A DNA stretch of 62,903 nucleotides from CAYGZM01 sp964354365 (GCA_964354365.1 CAYGZM010000006.1:1-62903); one strand, 5' to 3'; counted from the stretch's first letter, positions 17,868 through 26,068 are shown. The notes: generated by a model from the sequence alone, not told the origin. Translations and numbers: made by a program.

Positions 17868-18896
17868 GCTTGTGCCCTTTTTTGTTTTGACCATTCGAAT
17901 CGCTGTCATAATTGCCGCTTTCATGCTGGCCGGATCGGCGATGCCTTCGCCTGCAATGTCGAAAGCCGTCCCGTGGCAGGGCGACGTGCGGATGATGGGT
18001 ATCCCGATGGTCACGTTGACGGCTTGGGTGAAGGCAAGCAGCTTTACCGGGATCATACCCTGGTCGTGATACATCGCCACCACGCCGTCGAATTCGCCGC
18101 GTGCGGCCCTAAGAAACAGCGTATCGGCGCTGACCGGGCCGACGCAGTTTATCCCGTGATGCCTTGCCAGCGTAATCGCGGGCGTTATTATGCGCTGCTC
18201 TTCGTCGCCGAATTGGCCGTCCTCGCCGGCGTGCGGATTCAGTGCCGCTACCCCGATCTTGGGGTGCTCAAGGTCGAAATACATTCTCAACGCATCGTTC
18301 AAGAGGTCTATCGGCTCGAAGACGCAGCCGATAGTGAACTTGTGCCGGACCTCGAAAAGCGCCTCGTGAATTGTCGCCAGGGCCACTTTCAACGGCCCTG
18401 CTATGAACATCATCGCCTTGCGCGGCGATTTGCACCGCGCCGCTAACATCTCGGTATGGCCGGGCCACTCGGCCCCGGCCAGCTTCCAGCTCTTCTTGCT
18501 GATAGGCGCCGTGACAACTGCGTCGATGAGGCCATCCTTCGCCGCATCTATTGCGTCTATGCAGAACCTTATGGACGCCTCGCCGGCGATTTTGCTCGGC
18601 CCCCGTATCCAGGAGGGGACCGAGTACTCGTCGTAGTCCGCAACGACGACCTTATACGGGTACTCCCGGCTGATCTTCTCGTGCTGGTGGCGGCCCCAGA
18701 ATGGCTCGATCTCCGCGGCATCGGCGACGTAACAAAGCTGCTCGTTCATCCCGAATACGACAAACTTCGCCGCCTTGCGGACCTCCGGGTCCGCCAGCGC
18801 CTTGACGACCACCTCCGGACTGATACCCGCCGCATCGCCCATCGTTACCCCGATGACCGGCTGCTCGCTTATCGAATTGTGCCCGTTTTCTTTCAT
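17826..18896 (-). CDS. pdxA: 4-hydroxythreonine-4-phosphate dehydrogenase PdxA
   Basis: PdxA is an NAD-dependent, divalent-metal enzyme of pyridoxal phosphate synthesis (DXP-dependent route), which fits the dxs gene in this window. The product is 356 aa. Motifs seen are VTMGDAAGISPEV, the metal-binding PGHTEMLA, ALNPHAGEDGQFG and AMYHDQGMIPVKLL. The start at 18896 (ATG) is preferred to a TTG at 18917. The last 15-18 residues come from an inserted repeat and are probably not conserved. It is 38 bases downstream of ribE, pointing to a cofactor operon ribE-pdxA-rsmA. Confidence 0.93.
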   Translation of the reverse strand: MKENGHNSISEQPVIGVTMGDAAGISPEVVVKALADPEVRKAAKFVVFGMNEQLCYVADAAEIEPFWGRHQHEKISREYPYKVVVADYDEYSVPSWIRGPSKIAGEASIRFCIDAIDAAKDGLIDAVVTAPISKKSWKLAGAEWPGHTEMLAARCKSPRKAMMFIAGPLKVALATIHEALFEVRHKFTIGCVFEPIDLLNDALRMYFDLEHPKIGVAALNPHAGEDGQFGDEEQRIITPAITLARHHGINCVGPVSADTLFLRAARGEFDGVVAMYHDQGMIPVKLLAFTQAVNVTIGIPIIRTSPCHGTAFDIAGEGIADPASMKAAIMTAIRMVKTKKGTSAQEQKSISRVEQP

Positions 18897-18934
18897 TGCA
18901 CCGGTTGATTTCTTCAATTCGCCGAGAATATTGC

Positions 18935-19576
18935 CTAAAAGCCTAATTCCTTTAGCCTTTCGACCGATAATGCCCCGCCCTGCGGCATAATGTTTTCAAG
19001 CTGCTTTTTTACTGTCTTTACGATTATGTCGGTCTCGATATTCACCAAATCGCCGATTTTTGCCGTTCCGAGGGTAGTTCCCTTGAGCGTCTGCGGTATC
19101 AAGGCGACGGTGAAGCTATCGCGATCCGTCGCTGCTATTGTCAAAGAGACTCCATCGACGGCCACCGAGCCTTTGACCACCATTTGACTGAGCAGTTCAG
19201 GCCCGGCGGCAAACCTTATATCGGCAAATTCACCGTGCCTCTCAATCGACTTGACCGTCGCCGTGCCGTCGATGTGGCCCTGAACGAAATGGCCCCCGAA
19301 TCGGCCTGTGGCCTTGAGGGCGGACTCTGCATTGACCTTTGAGCTGGCCCGCAGACGGCTGAGCGTGGATTTCGCCAGGGTCTCGCCGCTTATCTCGAAG
19401 GTTGCGGAGCTGCCGGCCATTTTGGCGATGGTCAGGCACACCCCGTTTATGGCGATGCTGTCGCCGATTTTGGCGTCGTTGGCCAGCTCGCCCAAATCGA
19501 CGGTCAGCAGCATTGCCTCTGCGCCCGCCTGGGCGGTTTTCACCGTACAAATTGCCTCTATCAGCCCCGTGAACAT
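18935..19576 (-). CDS. ribE: riboflavin synthase alpha chain
   Basis: The enzyme converts two 6,7-dimethyl-8-ribityllumazine molecules to riboflavin. The 213-aa sequence has the classic start MFTGLIEA and two lumazine-binding repeats (IGDSIAINGVCLTIA and VKGSVAVDGVSLTIA), with GHFVQGHIDGT opening the second. The start at 19576 gives exactly this N-terminus. It heads a probable minus-strand unit with pdxA and rsmA. Confidence 0.95.
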   Translation of the reverse strand: MFTGLIEAICTVKTAQAGAEAMLLTVDLGELANDAKIGDSIAINGVCLTIAKMAGSSATFEISGETLAKSTLSRLRASSKVNAESALKATGRFGGHFVQGHIDGTATVKSIERHGEFADIRFAAGPELLSQMVVKGSVAVDGVSLTIAATDRDSFTVALIPQTLKGTTLGTAKIGDLVNIETDIIVKTVKKQLENIMPQGGALSVERLKELGF

Positions 19577-19731
19577 CTCAAATCGACCGTATTCTGCCTT
19601 GTCCGCCACACACGCGAATCTTCGTTCCACGATAGACGGAACTTTGATATTTGCAATTGAAAAGAGCCGGCTAAGCGGTAAAATGCAATTATAAGTAATG
19701 GATGAGTGATAATCAATGCAAGAAGGGCCGG

Positions 19732-20274
19732 ATGATTATGAATACGTTTTGGCTAAAAGTAGCCGGAGCGGCCGTTGCGGTCGTAGTCGTCATAGTCCTG
19801 ATAGGTATGTTCAAGGACGGCGGTGAGCCGAAGCCACAGGAGCCGCAGAAAGGTTTCTACGATGTCGTCAAGAGCGACCGGGAAAGGCTGAACGCCGAGC
19901 CGCAGCCTTTGGAGCCAAACCAGACGGCTCCTGCATCGCAGCAGGATACAGCCGCTCAGCAACAGACCGCCCAGAATCAGGCGGTCCAGCCGACCGCTCC
20001 CACCGAGCCGCCGATGCCGGAGTTCAGGAAACTTGAATTTGAACAAGAGGTGGAGGCGCAAAAGCTCTGGCAGTGGGTCGTTACTCAGCGCAGTATGGGA
20101 AGACTGCCGGTGATGACTTATGGCGAGATGGTTCGCAAGTGCCGCGATATAAAGCAGCGCTGGCCGGGGACCAAATACGCCTATCTGGCCACAAGGGCCC
20201 TGGCGGATTTGCCCGAGAGATATCGCAAGATGTACGACATCACCGACCAGGAAATTGACCTGAAGAATTTCTAA
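19732..20274 (+). CDS. hypothetical single-pass membrane protein, 180 aa
   Basis: Not recognised. A membrane helix occupies about residues 6-25 (KVAGAAVAVVVVIVLIGMF), followed by a Pro/Gln/Glu-rich linker of about 60 residues and a C-terminal helical region with Trp-Gln-Trp and Arg-rich segments. This is likely a membrane-anchored protein with an extracytoplasmic helical domain. The start at 19732 follows AGAAGGG; ATG at 19738 is equally possible. It is followed 43 bases later by the thymidylate synthase gene. Confidence 0.65.
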   Translation: MIMNTFWLKVAGAAVAVVVVIVLIGMFKDGGEPKPQEPQKGFYDVVKSDRERLNAEPQPLEPNQTAPASQQDTAAQQQTAQNQAVQPTAPTEPPMPEFRKLEFEQEVEAQKLWQWVVTQRSMGRLPVMTYGEMVRKCRDIKQRWPGTKYAYLATRALADLPERYRKMYDITDQEIDLKNF

Positions 20275-20317
20275 TGTGGCGCAGCACTATCGAGCCAGTG
20301 TATAGAGGAATGTTGAA

Positions 20318-21208
20318 ATGAGTACGGCTGCATCAACGGCCAACATACCTGCAATTTCGATAACTGCCGACTGTTTGCCGGAGGCGTGGGAGAAGGCCGT
20401 CCTGGCGGTGTGGGACGAGGGTCTTGAGGTGAAGACCCAGTACGATAAGCCCGGTGACCCGCCGAGCAGGGATGCAACGGTTATGGTTGCCGTAAGCGAC
20501 CCATTCTGCGAGCCTCGGATTCACAAGAACTTCCCCGGCGGACCCGAGGAGCTTGAATCATATCGCCAGGAGGTGGTCGGCGGAATTCACGACCACTGGA
20601 TCGACGCTGCCGCCGGCAAGTGGACTTACACATATCACGAACGGATGTTTGCATACAGCCCAGTAGAAGACATACGTAATGCCGATTCGCCCAGACCTTT
20701 CAGGAAGGTGAATCAAATTCAATACATTATCGGCTGCCTGTCGAAGGCCGGGCACAGCCGGCGGGCGCAGGCGATAACCTGGATGCCGACCGCAGACCCC
20801 GATACCGATGATCCGCCCTGCCTCCAGAGGATATGGTGTCGGCTTGTGGCGAATGAGGCGGGCGAGCTGGCGCTCAATATGAATACCCACTGGCGCAGCA
20901 GAGACCTCTACAAGGCGTGGTTTATGAACGTCTATGCCCTTACCGACCTGCAAAGGACAATCGCCGAGCGCATATCGCAGGCCAGAGGTGAGCCGGTGAG
21001 GGTCGGCAGGTACGTGGACATCAGCGACTCACTGCACATATACGGCAGTTATTTCAATGAAGTGACTCGTGAAGTGGAGAAGATGCGCCGAAGCCCCTTC
21101 ACCGAGCGGGCCTGGCGGGGCACTCACCCTGCCTTTGAAATGATGACCTTAGAGGCAAGAGAGAACCTGGCCAGAGACCCCGACTGGTACGCAAAGGCAA
21201 AGGGATAG
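20318..21208 (+). CDS. thyA: thymidylate synthase family protein
   Basis: The 296-aa protein carries the ThyA-type active site: a basic RRAQAITWMP strand, the catalytic Cys in DDPPCLQR, an NTHWRSRDLYKAWFMNVYAL helix and the DSLHIYG element corresponding to the nucleotide-binding Asp/His/Tyr region. It should make dTMP from dUMP using methylene-tetrahydrofolate. The sequence is closer in style to the short archaeal/planctomycete branch than to E. coli ThyA. A related dCMP hydroxymethylase-type activity cannot be ruled out. GAGGAA precedes the ATG. Confidence 0.8.
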   Translation: MSTAASTANIPAISITADCLPEAWEKAVLAVWDEGLEVKTQYDKPGDPPSRDATVMVAVSDPFCEPRIHKNFPGGPEELESYRQEVVGGIHDHWIDAAAGKWTYTYHERMFAYSPVEDIRNADSPRPFRKVNQIQYIIGCLSKAGHSRRAQAITWMPTADPDTDDPPCLQRIWCRLVANEAGELALNMNTHWRSRDLYKAWFMNVYALTDLQRTIAERISQARGEPVRVGRYVDISDSLHIYGSYFNEVTREVEKMRRSPFTERAWRGTHPAFEMMTLEARENLARDPDWYAKAKG

Positions 21209-21264
21209 AGACAAAATGTAAATCGCTCGGAATTGGGCGAAATTTTGGATGTGAGGTGTAAGAT

Positions 21265-22122
21265 ATGGCTTTGATTGTCAATGGCGAAAGAGTAGAAGAT
21301 GCACTGATAAAGGAGGAGGCCGAACGTCTAAGGCCGGAATACGAGAGGGTTTTTAAGGACCAAAGCGCCGAGGAACGAGAGGCCCAACTGCTTGACTGGT
21401 CCAAAGAGAACGTGCTTGAGAGAATCCTGATCAATCAGGAAGTCCGGCGGAACGGGCCGCAAATACCCAAGGATGAGATTGATGCCGCCGTGGCCAAGCT
21501 GAAAGAGCAGTATGCGGACCCCGAACAGCTTTACAAGGATTTTGACGGCAAAGATGACACAAAGATAAAAGAAGATATCGAGCTTCAGATGCGCGTCCAG
21601 AGGAGACTGGAGGAAGTGTGCAAAGACCTGCCGGAGCCTTCAAAAGCCGCTATCCATGAATACTACGACCGGAATAAGGAGCAATTCACCTACGGTGAGC
21701 AGGCCAGAGTCGCTCACATTGTCAAATATGTGAACTGGCAGACGGATGAAGAAGCTGCCTACAACGCTATAAGAGAAGCGCAAGATGAATTGAAAAAGGG
21801 GGCGCCCTTTGAAGTGGTGGTTGATAAGCACACAGATTGCGCCGACGGCGGCGGCGACCTGGGCAATGTCGCCAGAGGCCAGATGGTGGAGGAGTTTGAG
21901 GACGTTGTCTTCAATCTTGGCGTTGGAGAAGTAAGCGACATTTTTCGGACGCGCTTCGGATTTCACATAGCCAAAGTGTATGTCAAGAAACCTGCGACCG
22001 TGGCAGGGCTTGAAGAAGTGAGGGCCCGGATAATCGACGCTCTCAAAGGCCAGATTCGAGAAGAGGCCGTTAACGAGTTTATTGACGGGCTAAAGAGCAA
22101 GGCCACGATTGAAGAGGTCTGA
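21265..22122 (+). CDS. PpiC/SurA-type peptidyl-prolyl isomerase
   Basis: The 285-residue protein has a helical N-terminal chaperone part (SurA-N-like) and a C-terminal parvulin domain from about residue 145. That domain has the hallmarks ARVAHIVKYV, DCADGGGDLGNVARGQMVEEFED and TRFGFHIAKV. No signal peptide is visible, so it is probably cytoplasmic, or exported in a way not seen here. It would help fold proteins through proline isomerisation. Confidence 0.85.
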   Translation: MALIVNGERVEDALIKEEAERLRPEYERVFKDQSAEEREAQLLDWSKENVLERILINQEVRRNGPQIPKDEIDAAVAKLKEQYADPEQLYKDFDGKDDTKIKEDIELQMRVQRRLEEVCKDLPEPSKAAIHEYYDRNKEQFTYGEQARVAHIVKYVNWQTDEEAAYNAIREAQDELKKGAPFEVVVDKHTDCADGGGDLGNVARGQMVEEFEDVVFNLGVGEVSDIFRTRFGFHIAKVYVKKPATVAGLEEVRARIIDALKGQIREEAVNEFIDGLKSKATIEEV

Positions 22123-22274
22123 CCGGGCAGCCGAGGCTCATTTCAAAAAGTATGGGGGTGCCGTGCAGAATCCGAATTTTCTGTATTGGCATGAGGGATT
22201 TTCTCCGGGCGGCGGGCTTTGATCGCCGGCCTTATCGGGCTGTAAAAAAAACGCCGAAAAGCCTTCGCCGTGAT

Positions 22275-22303
22275 TTGGCCGGCCACGGTTTATGTATTAC
22301 ACT
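22275..22303 (+). promoter_or_regulatory. promoter candidate for the structured RNA
   Basis: TTGGCC, 17-base spacer, TACACT. The match is moderate, but it places transcription start at about 22310, exactly where the first hairpin of the predicted RNA begins. The sequence between the PpiC gene and this site (22123-22274) shows no gene. Confidence 0.4.
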
Positions 22304-22307
22304 TTAT

Positions 22308-22554
22308 TTGAGGTTGGGCGAATAAAGCGGCCTGAGCCAGGGCATACGTCCGGCAGGCCCATCAACCGAAAAATCAGGCTCAACCGTTTGATCCTGCCGA
22401 GTTGGGCTAAAAAAGAACGGTGAACCGCGAACGAGGCAGGAGCAAGTAAGAAAGCCTTGGCGGCGACGTAAAACGTTGGGCCGGGGCTTTTGAGGGGGCT
22501 ATATAAGTTTCTTTCCGAGTTTGCCTCTGCGCATCTGCGCAGAGGCTCTTTTTC
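22308..22554 (+). ncRNA. unidentified structured RNA of about 245 nt
   Basis: Not coding, and not a family I recognise. A first hairpin spans about 22312-22367, with GGCCTG (22329-22334) pairing CAGGCC (22354-22359). After an A-rich linker, GGCTCAAC (22377-22384) can pair with GTTGGGCT (22401-22408). TCCTGCC inside that loop (22392-22398) can pair with GGCAGGA (22435-22441), giving an H-type pseudoknot. A third hairpin follows (GACGT-AAA-ACGTT), and a strong intrinsic terminator closes the unit. RNase P, tmRNA, SRP and 6S signatures were looked for and not found. Confidence 0.6.
22523..22554 (+). terminator. strong intrinsic terminator
   Basis: GCCTCTGCGC and GCGCAGAGGC form a perfect 10-bp stem with an ATCT loop, followed by TCTTTTTC. 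It ends the structured RNA transcript and isolates it from the nrdR promoter 140 bases downstream. Confidence 0.9.
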
Positions 22555-22691
22555 TTGACGAAATGGCCGAGATACCCCGCTGTTATTTCAGACACATTCC
22601 TTAGCGCTTGTATGACTGCGAATCGCTCCTACCCGAAAACAGAAACCTGACGATTGATGTTGGATTATTTTTCTGAAGCCCAGGATTTCTT

Positions 22692-22719
22692 TTGACATAC
22701 TATATGTTGATCTTAGAAT
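22692..22719 (+). promoter_or_regulatory. nrdR promoter with internal palindrome
   Basis: TTGACA, 16-base spacer, TAGAAT. The perfect inverted repeat ACATA-CTA-TATGT (22695-22707) overlaps the -35 end and the spacer, a position suited to a repressor operator. Predicted start is near 22726, leaving a leader of about 120 nt before the ATG at 22845. Confidence 0.7.
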
Positions 22720-22844
22720 GGGGGTGTCGTCCAGATGTAGTATATCTTATGATGGGCCTCAAGGGGCGTATCTCGTGGACTGCCGGGCCAACGTGCGGAA
22801 ATGTCTCCCGAACAGCCGAGGCGGCGCGAGGTGCGAGGTACGAA

Positions 22845-23336
22845 ATGAGATGTCCATTTTGCAAGGAAGACCGGGATAAGGTTATCGATTCGCGTTCCAG
22901 CGATGGAGGAAGAGTCATCAGGCGCCGCCGGCAATGCCTGGCATGCAAGAGACGTTTTACAACCTATGAGAAAGTGGGCGAGAGCTTCAAGCTCTGGGTT
23001 GTAAAAAAAGACAGGTCCCGCGTTCCTTATGAGAGGGACAAGATAATCGGCGGCCTGCAGAAGGCTTGTTACAAGAGGCCGGTTTCGGCAGAACAGATTC
23101 AGCAGATTGCCGACAGGGTGGAAGAGAAGATTTTTCGCAGTTTCGATAAGGAGGTTACATCGGCTTTCATCGGCGAAAGCGTGATGGAGCAGCTCGGCAA
23201 GGTCGATAAGGTTGCATATATTCGGTTCGCCAGCGTCTATCGTGACTTCAGGGACGCCGGCGAGCTGATTAAAGAGGTCAGCGAGGTAATCAAGCAGGCT
23301 GAGCCTGTCGGTCAGCCGATGCTTTTTGAAGAGTAA
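22845..23336 (+). CDS. nrdR: transcriptional repressor NrdR
   Basis: NrdR senses ATP/dATP and represses ribonucleotide reductase genes. The 163-aa product has the N-terminal zinc ribbon (MRCPFC, then CLACKRRF) and an ATP-cone domain (VVKKDRSRVPYERDKIIGGL). It is slightly longer than usual, with a C-terminal tail. ATG at 22845 gives the canonical start. The good promoter upstream contains a palindrome, so autoregulation is plausible. Confidence 0.95.
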   Translation: MRCPFCKEDRDKVIDSRSSDGGRVIRRRRQCLACKRRFTTYEKVGESFKLWVVKKDRSRVPYERDKIIGGLQKACYKRPVSAEQIQQIADRVEEKIFRSFDKEVTSAFIGESVMEQLGKVDKVAYIRFASVYRDFRDAGELIKEVSEVIKQAEPVGQPMLFEE

Positions 23337-23363
23337 TTCGAGGAATTTCGCAGTAAGGAACGG

Positions 23364-23945
23364 ATGCAGACGCAGCTCAAGGTCATAAAAGAAGATGGCT
23401 CCATCGAGGAATACCTGCATACCAAGGTGATGGGGACCATCAGCAACGCCCTTGCGAGCATCGACCAGGCGGATATGTACCTGGCCGAGCAGCTTGCCGA
23501 GGTGGTGACCTATTATCTTTATCACAGGCAGGATCGGCGCGACGTGACGAGCAGCGAGATATTCTCGATAATCAAGGCGGTGCTCACGGCCACGGGACAT
23601 GAAGAAGCTGCTATCGCTCTGAGTGAATACCATTTTGAGCGGAGAGTCAAGCGCTCGCGAATCCAGGTTGCTTCGGTTGATATCCGCGAGCTGATGGATG
23701 CCGAGCTGCTTGCCCGGGCCGATGATATGGACGGCAGGCGCCGGTGGGATAAGTCGATAATAGTGCGGGACCTGGCGGCCAAGCACGGCATTCCTCAGCA
23801 GACGGCCCGAACGATTGCCTCGATGGTCGAGGAGAAGATCTTCCGTATGGGCGTTACGCTGGTCCCGGCCAGCCTGGTAAAGCAGATAGTCCTGGGCGAC
23901 GCCGCAGCCATCCTGCGGGCGCAGGAGCAATTGCAGACCGTCTGA
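23364..23945 (+). CDS. ATP-cone domain protein
   Basis: The 193-aa protein begins with an ATP-cone (VIKEDGSIEEYLHTKVMGTI, about residues 7-90), the nucleotide-sensing module of NrdR and class I/III ribonucleotide reductases. The second half is helical, ends in LRAQEQLQTV and matches no domain I can name. No zinc ribbon or catalytic motif is present. It begins 27 bases after nrdR behind AAGGA, so it is probably co-transcribed and could be a second nucleotide sensor. Confidence 0.8.
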   Translation: MQTQLKVIKEDGSIEEYLHTKVMGTISNALASIDQADMYLAEQLAEVVTYYLYHRQDRRDVTSSEIFSIIKAVLTATGHEEAAIALSEYHFERRVKRSRIQVASVDIRELMDAELLARADDMDGRRRWDKSIIVRDLAAKHGIPQQTARTIASMVEEKIFRMGVTLVPASLVKQIVLGDAAAILRAQEQLQTV

Positions 23946-24008
23946 GGCAGCGGCGGTCTTGTGCGATCTCCTGGGAGATTCCCCGCTTTGTCTTGCATCA
24001 CGGCACGA

Positions 24009-24980
24009 CTACCGCGCATTCTTCAAGAGTGTTTTGGCGCGGTTGAGGATTTCTTCGGCAGGCTCTTCGGCTTCGACGTCGAGCCAGTTGACGTTCTTGA
24101 AGGTCTTAAACCAGGTTCGCTGGCCCTTTGCTAATCGCCGGGTGTTCTTCTTTATTAGCTCGACTGCCTCTTCCAAACCTATCCGCCCGGCCAAGTGTTC
24201 GATTATCTCGGCGTACCCGATAGCGCAGCGGGCCTGCTTGCTCAACGGCCTGTCTTCCGCCAGCAGGGCCTTGACCTCATCGACCAGCCCGGCGGCAATC
24301 ATTTTTCTTGCCCTGGTGTTGATCCTTTTGTTTTCTTCGGTTTTCTCGCGCCGCAACCCGATTATCGTCCAGTTGTGTTTCGATGCTCGATTCTCGATGC
24401 TCGGTTCTCGATCCCCGACTTCTGACGTCCGGCCTCTGCCCTCCGGCCACTGTTGCTGGAGGCTCGATATTGGTCTGCCGGTAATCTGGTGCACTTCCAG
24501 GGCCCGGATTATGCGTTTGGCGTCGTTGGGGTGAATTCGCTCTGCTGCATCCGGGTCGATTTCTTTCAGCCGGCGGTGGAGCTCGTCCAGACCATCGGCT
24601 TGCGCTTGTGCCTTCAATCGGGTTCGTATTTGTTCATCGCCGGGCGGCCCTTCAAAGAGACCGTACAGCAGGGCCTTTATGTACAAAGCGGTCCCGCCGA
24701 CCGCGACGACGGGTACGTTGCGGTTTCTTATTTGCTCTACAGCCTGCAGGGCGGCATCGAGAAAGGTCCCAACGCTGAAGGAATCGCTCGGCTCAACTAT
24801 GTCAATCAGATGGTATTTGATTTGCCGGCGGGCATCTTCGGGCGGCTTGGCCGTGCCGATATTCATTCTTCGATAGACCTTCATCGAATCGATGCTGATA
24901 ATCTCAGCACCTAAACTCTCGGCCAGATCGAAGGCCAGCCGACCTTTGCCCGATGCGGTTACGCCAAAAATGAGAATCAT
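24009..24980 (-). CDS. miaA: tRNA dimethylallyltransferase MiaA
   Basis: MiaA adds an isopentenyl group to A37 of tRNAs reading UNN codons. The 323-aa protein has the P-loop FGVTASGKGRLA, IISIDSMKVYRRMNIGTAKP and the AVGGTALYIKALLYGLF segment. It carries an unusual hydrophilic insertion of about 20 residues (near 185-210, including REPSIENRAS) encoded by a 21-bp repeat family also present in rsmB. The ATG at 24980 is chosen over a TTG at 24986. It is divergent from ispA, which supplies related prenyl chemistry. Confidence 0.94.
   Translation of the reverse strand: MILIFGVTASGKGRLAFDLAESLGAEIISIDSMKVYRRMNIGTAKPPEDARRQIKYHLIDIVEPSDSFSVGTFLDAALQAVEQIRNRNVPVVAVGGTALYIKALLYGLFEGPPGDEQIRTRLKAQAQADGLDELHRRLKEIDPDAAERIHPNDAKRIIRALEVHQITGRPISSLQQQWPEGRGRTSEVGDREPSIENRASKHNWTIIGLRREKTEENKRINTRARKMIAAGLVDEVKALLAEDRPLSKQARCAIGYAEIIEHLAGRIGLEEAVELIKKNTRRLAKGQRTWFKTFKNVNWLDVEAEEPAEEILNRAKTLLKNAR
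24381..24413. repeat. in-frame 21-bp-family repeat inside miaA
   Basis: Plus-strand 24393-24410 is the exact complement of rsmB bases 57493-57510 (18 of 18). The units read CGAGAACCGAGCATCGAG then AATCGAGCATCG on the coding strand. They encode REPSIENRAS in a surface insertion between conserved MiaA blocks, and the frame is kept. Confidence 0.8.
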
Positions 24981-25021
24981 TTTCAATTTACTGTTTACTA
25001 TACGCTATTCGCCGTTTACTA

Positions 25022-25048
25022 TTTATATCCTTGATAACCAACTGTCAA
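25022..25048 (-). promoter_or_regulatory. miaA promoter candidate
   Basis: On the minus strand TTGACA is followed after 15 bases by TATAAA. The start would fall near 25015, about 35 bases before the miaA ATG. The region is only 94 bases long and also contains the ispA upstream sequence. Confidence 0.5.
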
Positions 25049-25074
25049 CAGCCATTGGTTTTGCACTGTACGAG

Positions 25075-25965
25075 ATGCCGGATATCGATTTCAACTCTGA
25101 ACTAAGCGGCAAGGCGCGGTTAGTCAACCGTACTCTGAAGCAGCTCCTGGCAGGGGAAAAACGAATAGACGGCGACCTGAAAGAAGCGATGCGCTATACG
25201 CTCGAGACACCGGGCAAGCGGCTGCGTTCGACGCTCGTGCTGTGGTGCTGTGAGCTTGTCGCAGGGCAAGTGAACCGCAATGCCGAAATTGCCGCCGCGG
25301 CAGTCGAAATGGTGCATACCTATTCGCTTGTCCACGACGATTTGCCGGCGATGGACGACGATGACCTTAGGCGTGGGGCCCCGACCTGCCACAAGGCCTT
25401 CGACGAGGCGACTGCAATCCTCACGGGCGATGCACTCTTGACGCTTGCGTTTGAGGTTCTGGCAAAGCAAATCGACAGGCCCGATATTGCCGTGCGATTG
25501 GTTGCTCAATTGGCCCAGGACGCCGGTCCATCCGGCATGATTGCCGGACAAATTGCAGACCTCAAGGCTCAGAACACTGCCTGCAGCAAGGAGATTCTCG
25601 AATACATTCATACCAACAAAACAGCCAAGATGTTCCGCTGTGCCGCTGCAATGGGGGCTGTCTGCGGCGGCGCTGCCGAAGAGCAGTTCGAGCGGTTATG
25701 TCAGTACGGCCTGAAGATCGGCCTGGGCTTTCAGATAGCAGACGACATCCTCGACGTAAGCGCCTCGAGCGAGCAATTGGGCAAGACCGCAGGCAAAGAC
25801 GCAAAAGCGGCCAAGTGCACCTACCCGGCCGTCGTGGGAATTGAAAAGGCAAGGCAGCTCCAAAGCAAGCTGACCGATGAAGCGGTGGCTGTATTGGAGC
25901 CGTTCGGCCGGAAAGCCGATACACTCCGGCAATTAGCTGTGGTCCTGCTCGACAGAACAAAGTAA
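25075..25965 (+). CDS. ispA: polyprenyl (farnesyl/geranyl) diphosphate synthase
   Basis: This enzyme condenses isopentenyl diphosphate with allylic diphosphates to make C15/C20 chains. The 296-aa protein has the first aspartate-rich motif LVHDDLPAMDDDDLRRG and the second GFQIADDILDV, plus the substrate-binding GKRLRSTL. The DDxxxxD first motif with a two-residue insertion marks the bacterial FPP synthase type. Chain length is not certain. Located upstream of dxs, it forms an isoprenoid block separated from it by about 880 bases of repeats. Confidence 0.92.
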   Translation: MPDIDFNSELSGKARLVNRTLKQLLAGEKRIDGDLKEAMRYTLETPGKRLRSTLVLWCCELVAGQVNRNAEIAAAAVEMVHTYSLVHDDLPAMDDDDLRRGAPTCHKAFDEATAILTGDALLTLAFEVLAKQIDRPDIAVRLVAQLAQDAGPSGMIAGQIADLKAQNTACSKEILEYIHTNKTAKMFRCAAAMGAVCGGAAEEQFERLCQYGLKIGLGFQIADDILDVSASSEQLGKTAGKDAKAAKCTYPAVVGIEKARQLQSKLTDEAVAVLEPFGRKADTLRQLAVVLLDRTK

Positions 25966-25992
25966 CGCTCTGTTAAGCGCGATTCCATCAGT

Positions 25993-26052
25993 TGTCATTG
26001 CGAGGCATGAAAGGCCGTCGCCCCTTGTGGGCTTCGCTTCGCTCGCAATGAC
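25993..26052. repeat. short TGTCATTGCGA inverted repeat
   Basis: It begins TGTCATTGCGAGG and ends TTCGCTCGCAATGACA, so the ends are complementary. It belongs to the same family as 16731-16865. It lies 28 bases after the ispA stop. Confidence 0.7.
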
Positions 26053-26068
26053 AGAGCCTCAGTTTTGC

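Noticed and set aside
22330..22360. Similarity to a cobalamin riboswitch B12 box (GAGCCAGG...CC-GC)
   Set aside because: Only the short box resembles it. The long upstream core of the aptamer is absent, and the element sits at the 5' end instead of the 3' end of the structure.
22308..22554. RNase P RNA, tmRNA, SRP RNA or 6S RNA
   Set aside because: GAGGAAAGTC/ACAGAA (RNase P), a tRNA-like end (tmRNA), the GGAAGG tetraloop domain (SRP) and a single long bulged hairpin (6S) were looked for and not found by eye.
22713..23930. 405-codon minus-strand frame across nrdR and the ATP-cone gene
   Set aside because: Shadow of two well-supported genes; no start signal and no domain.
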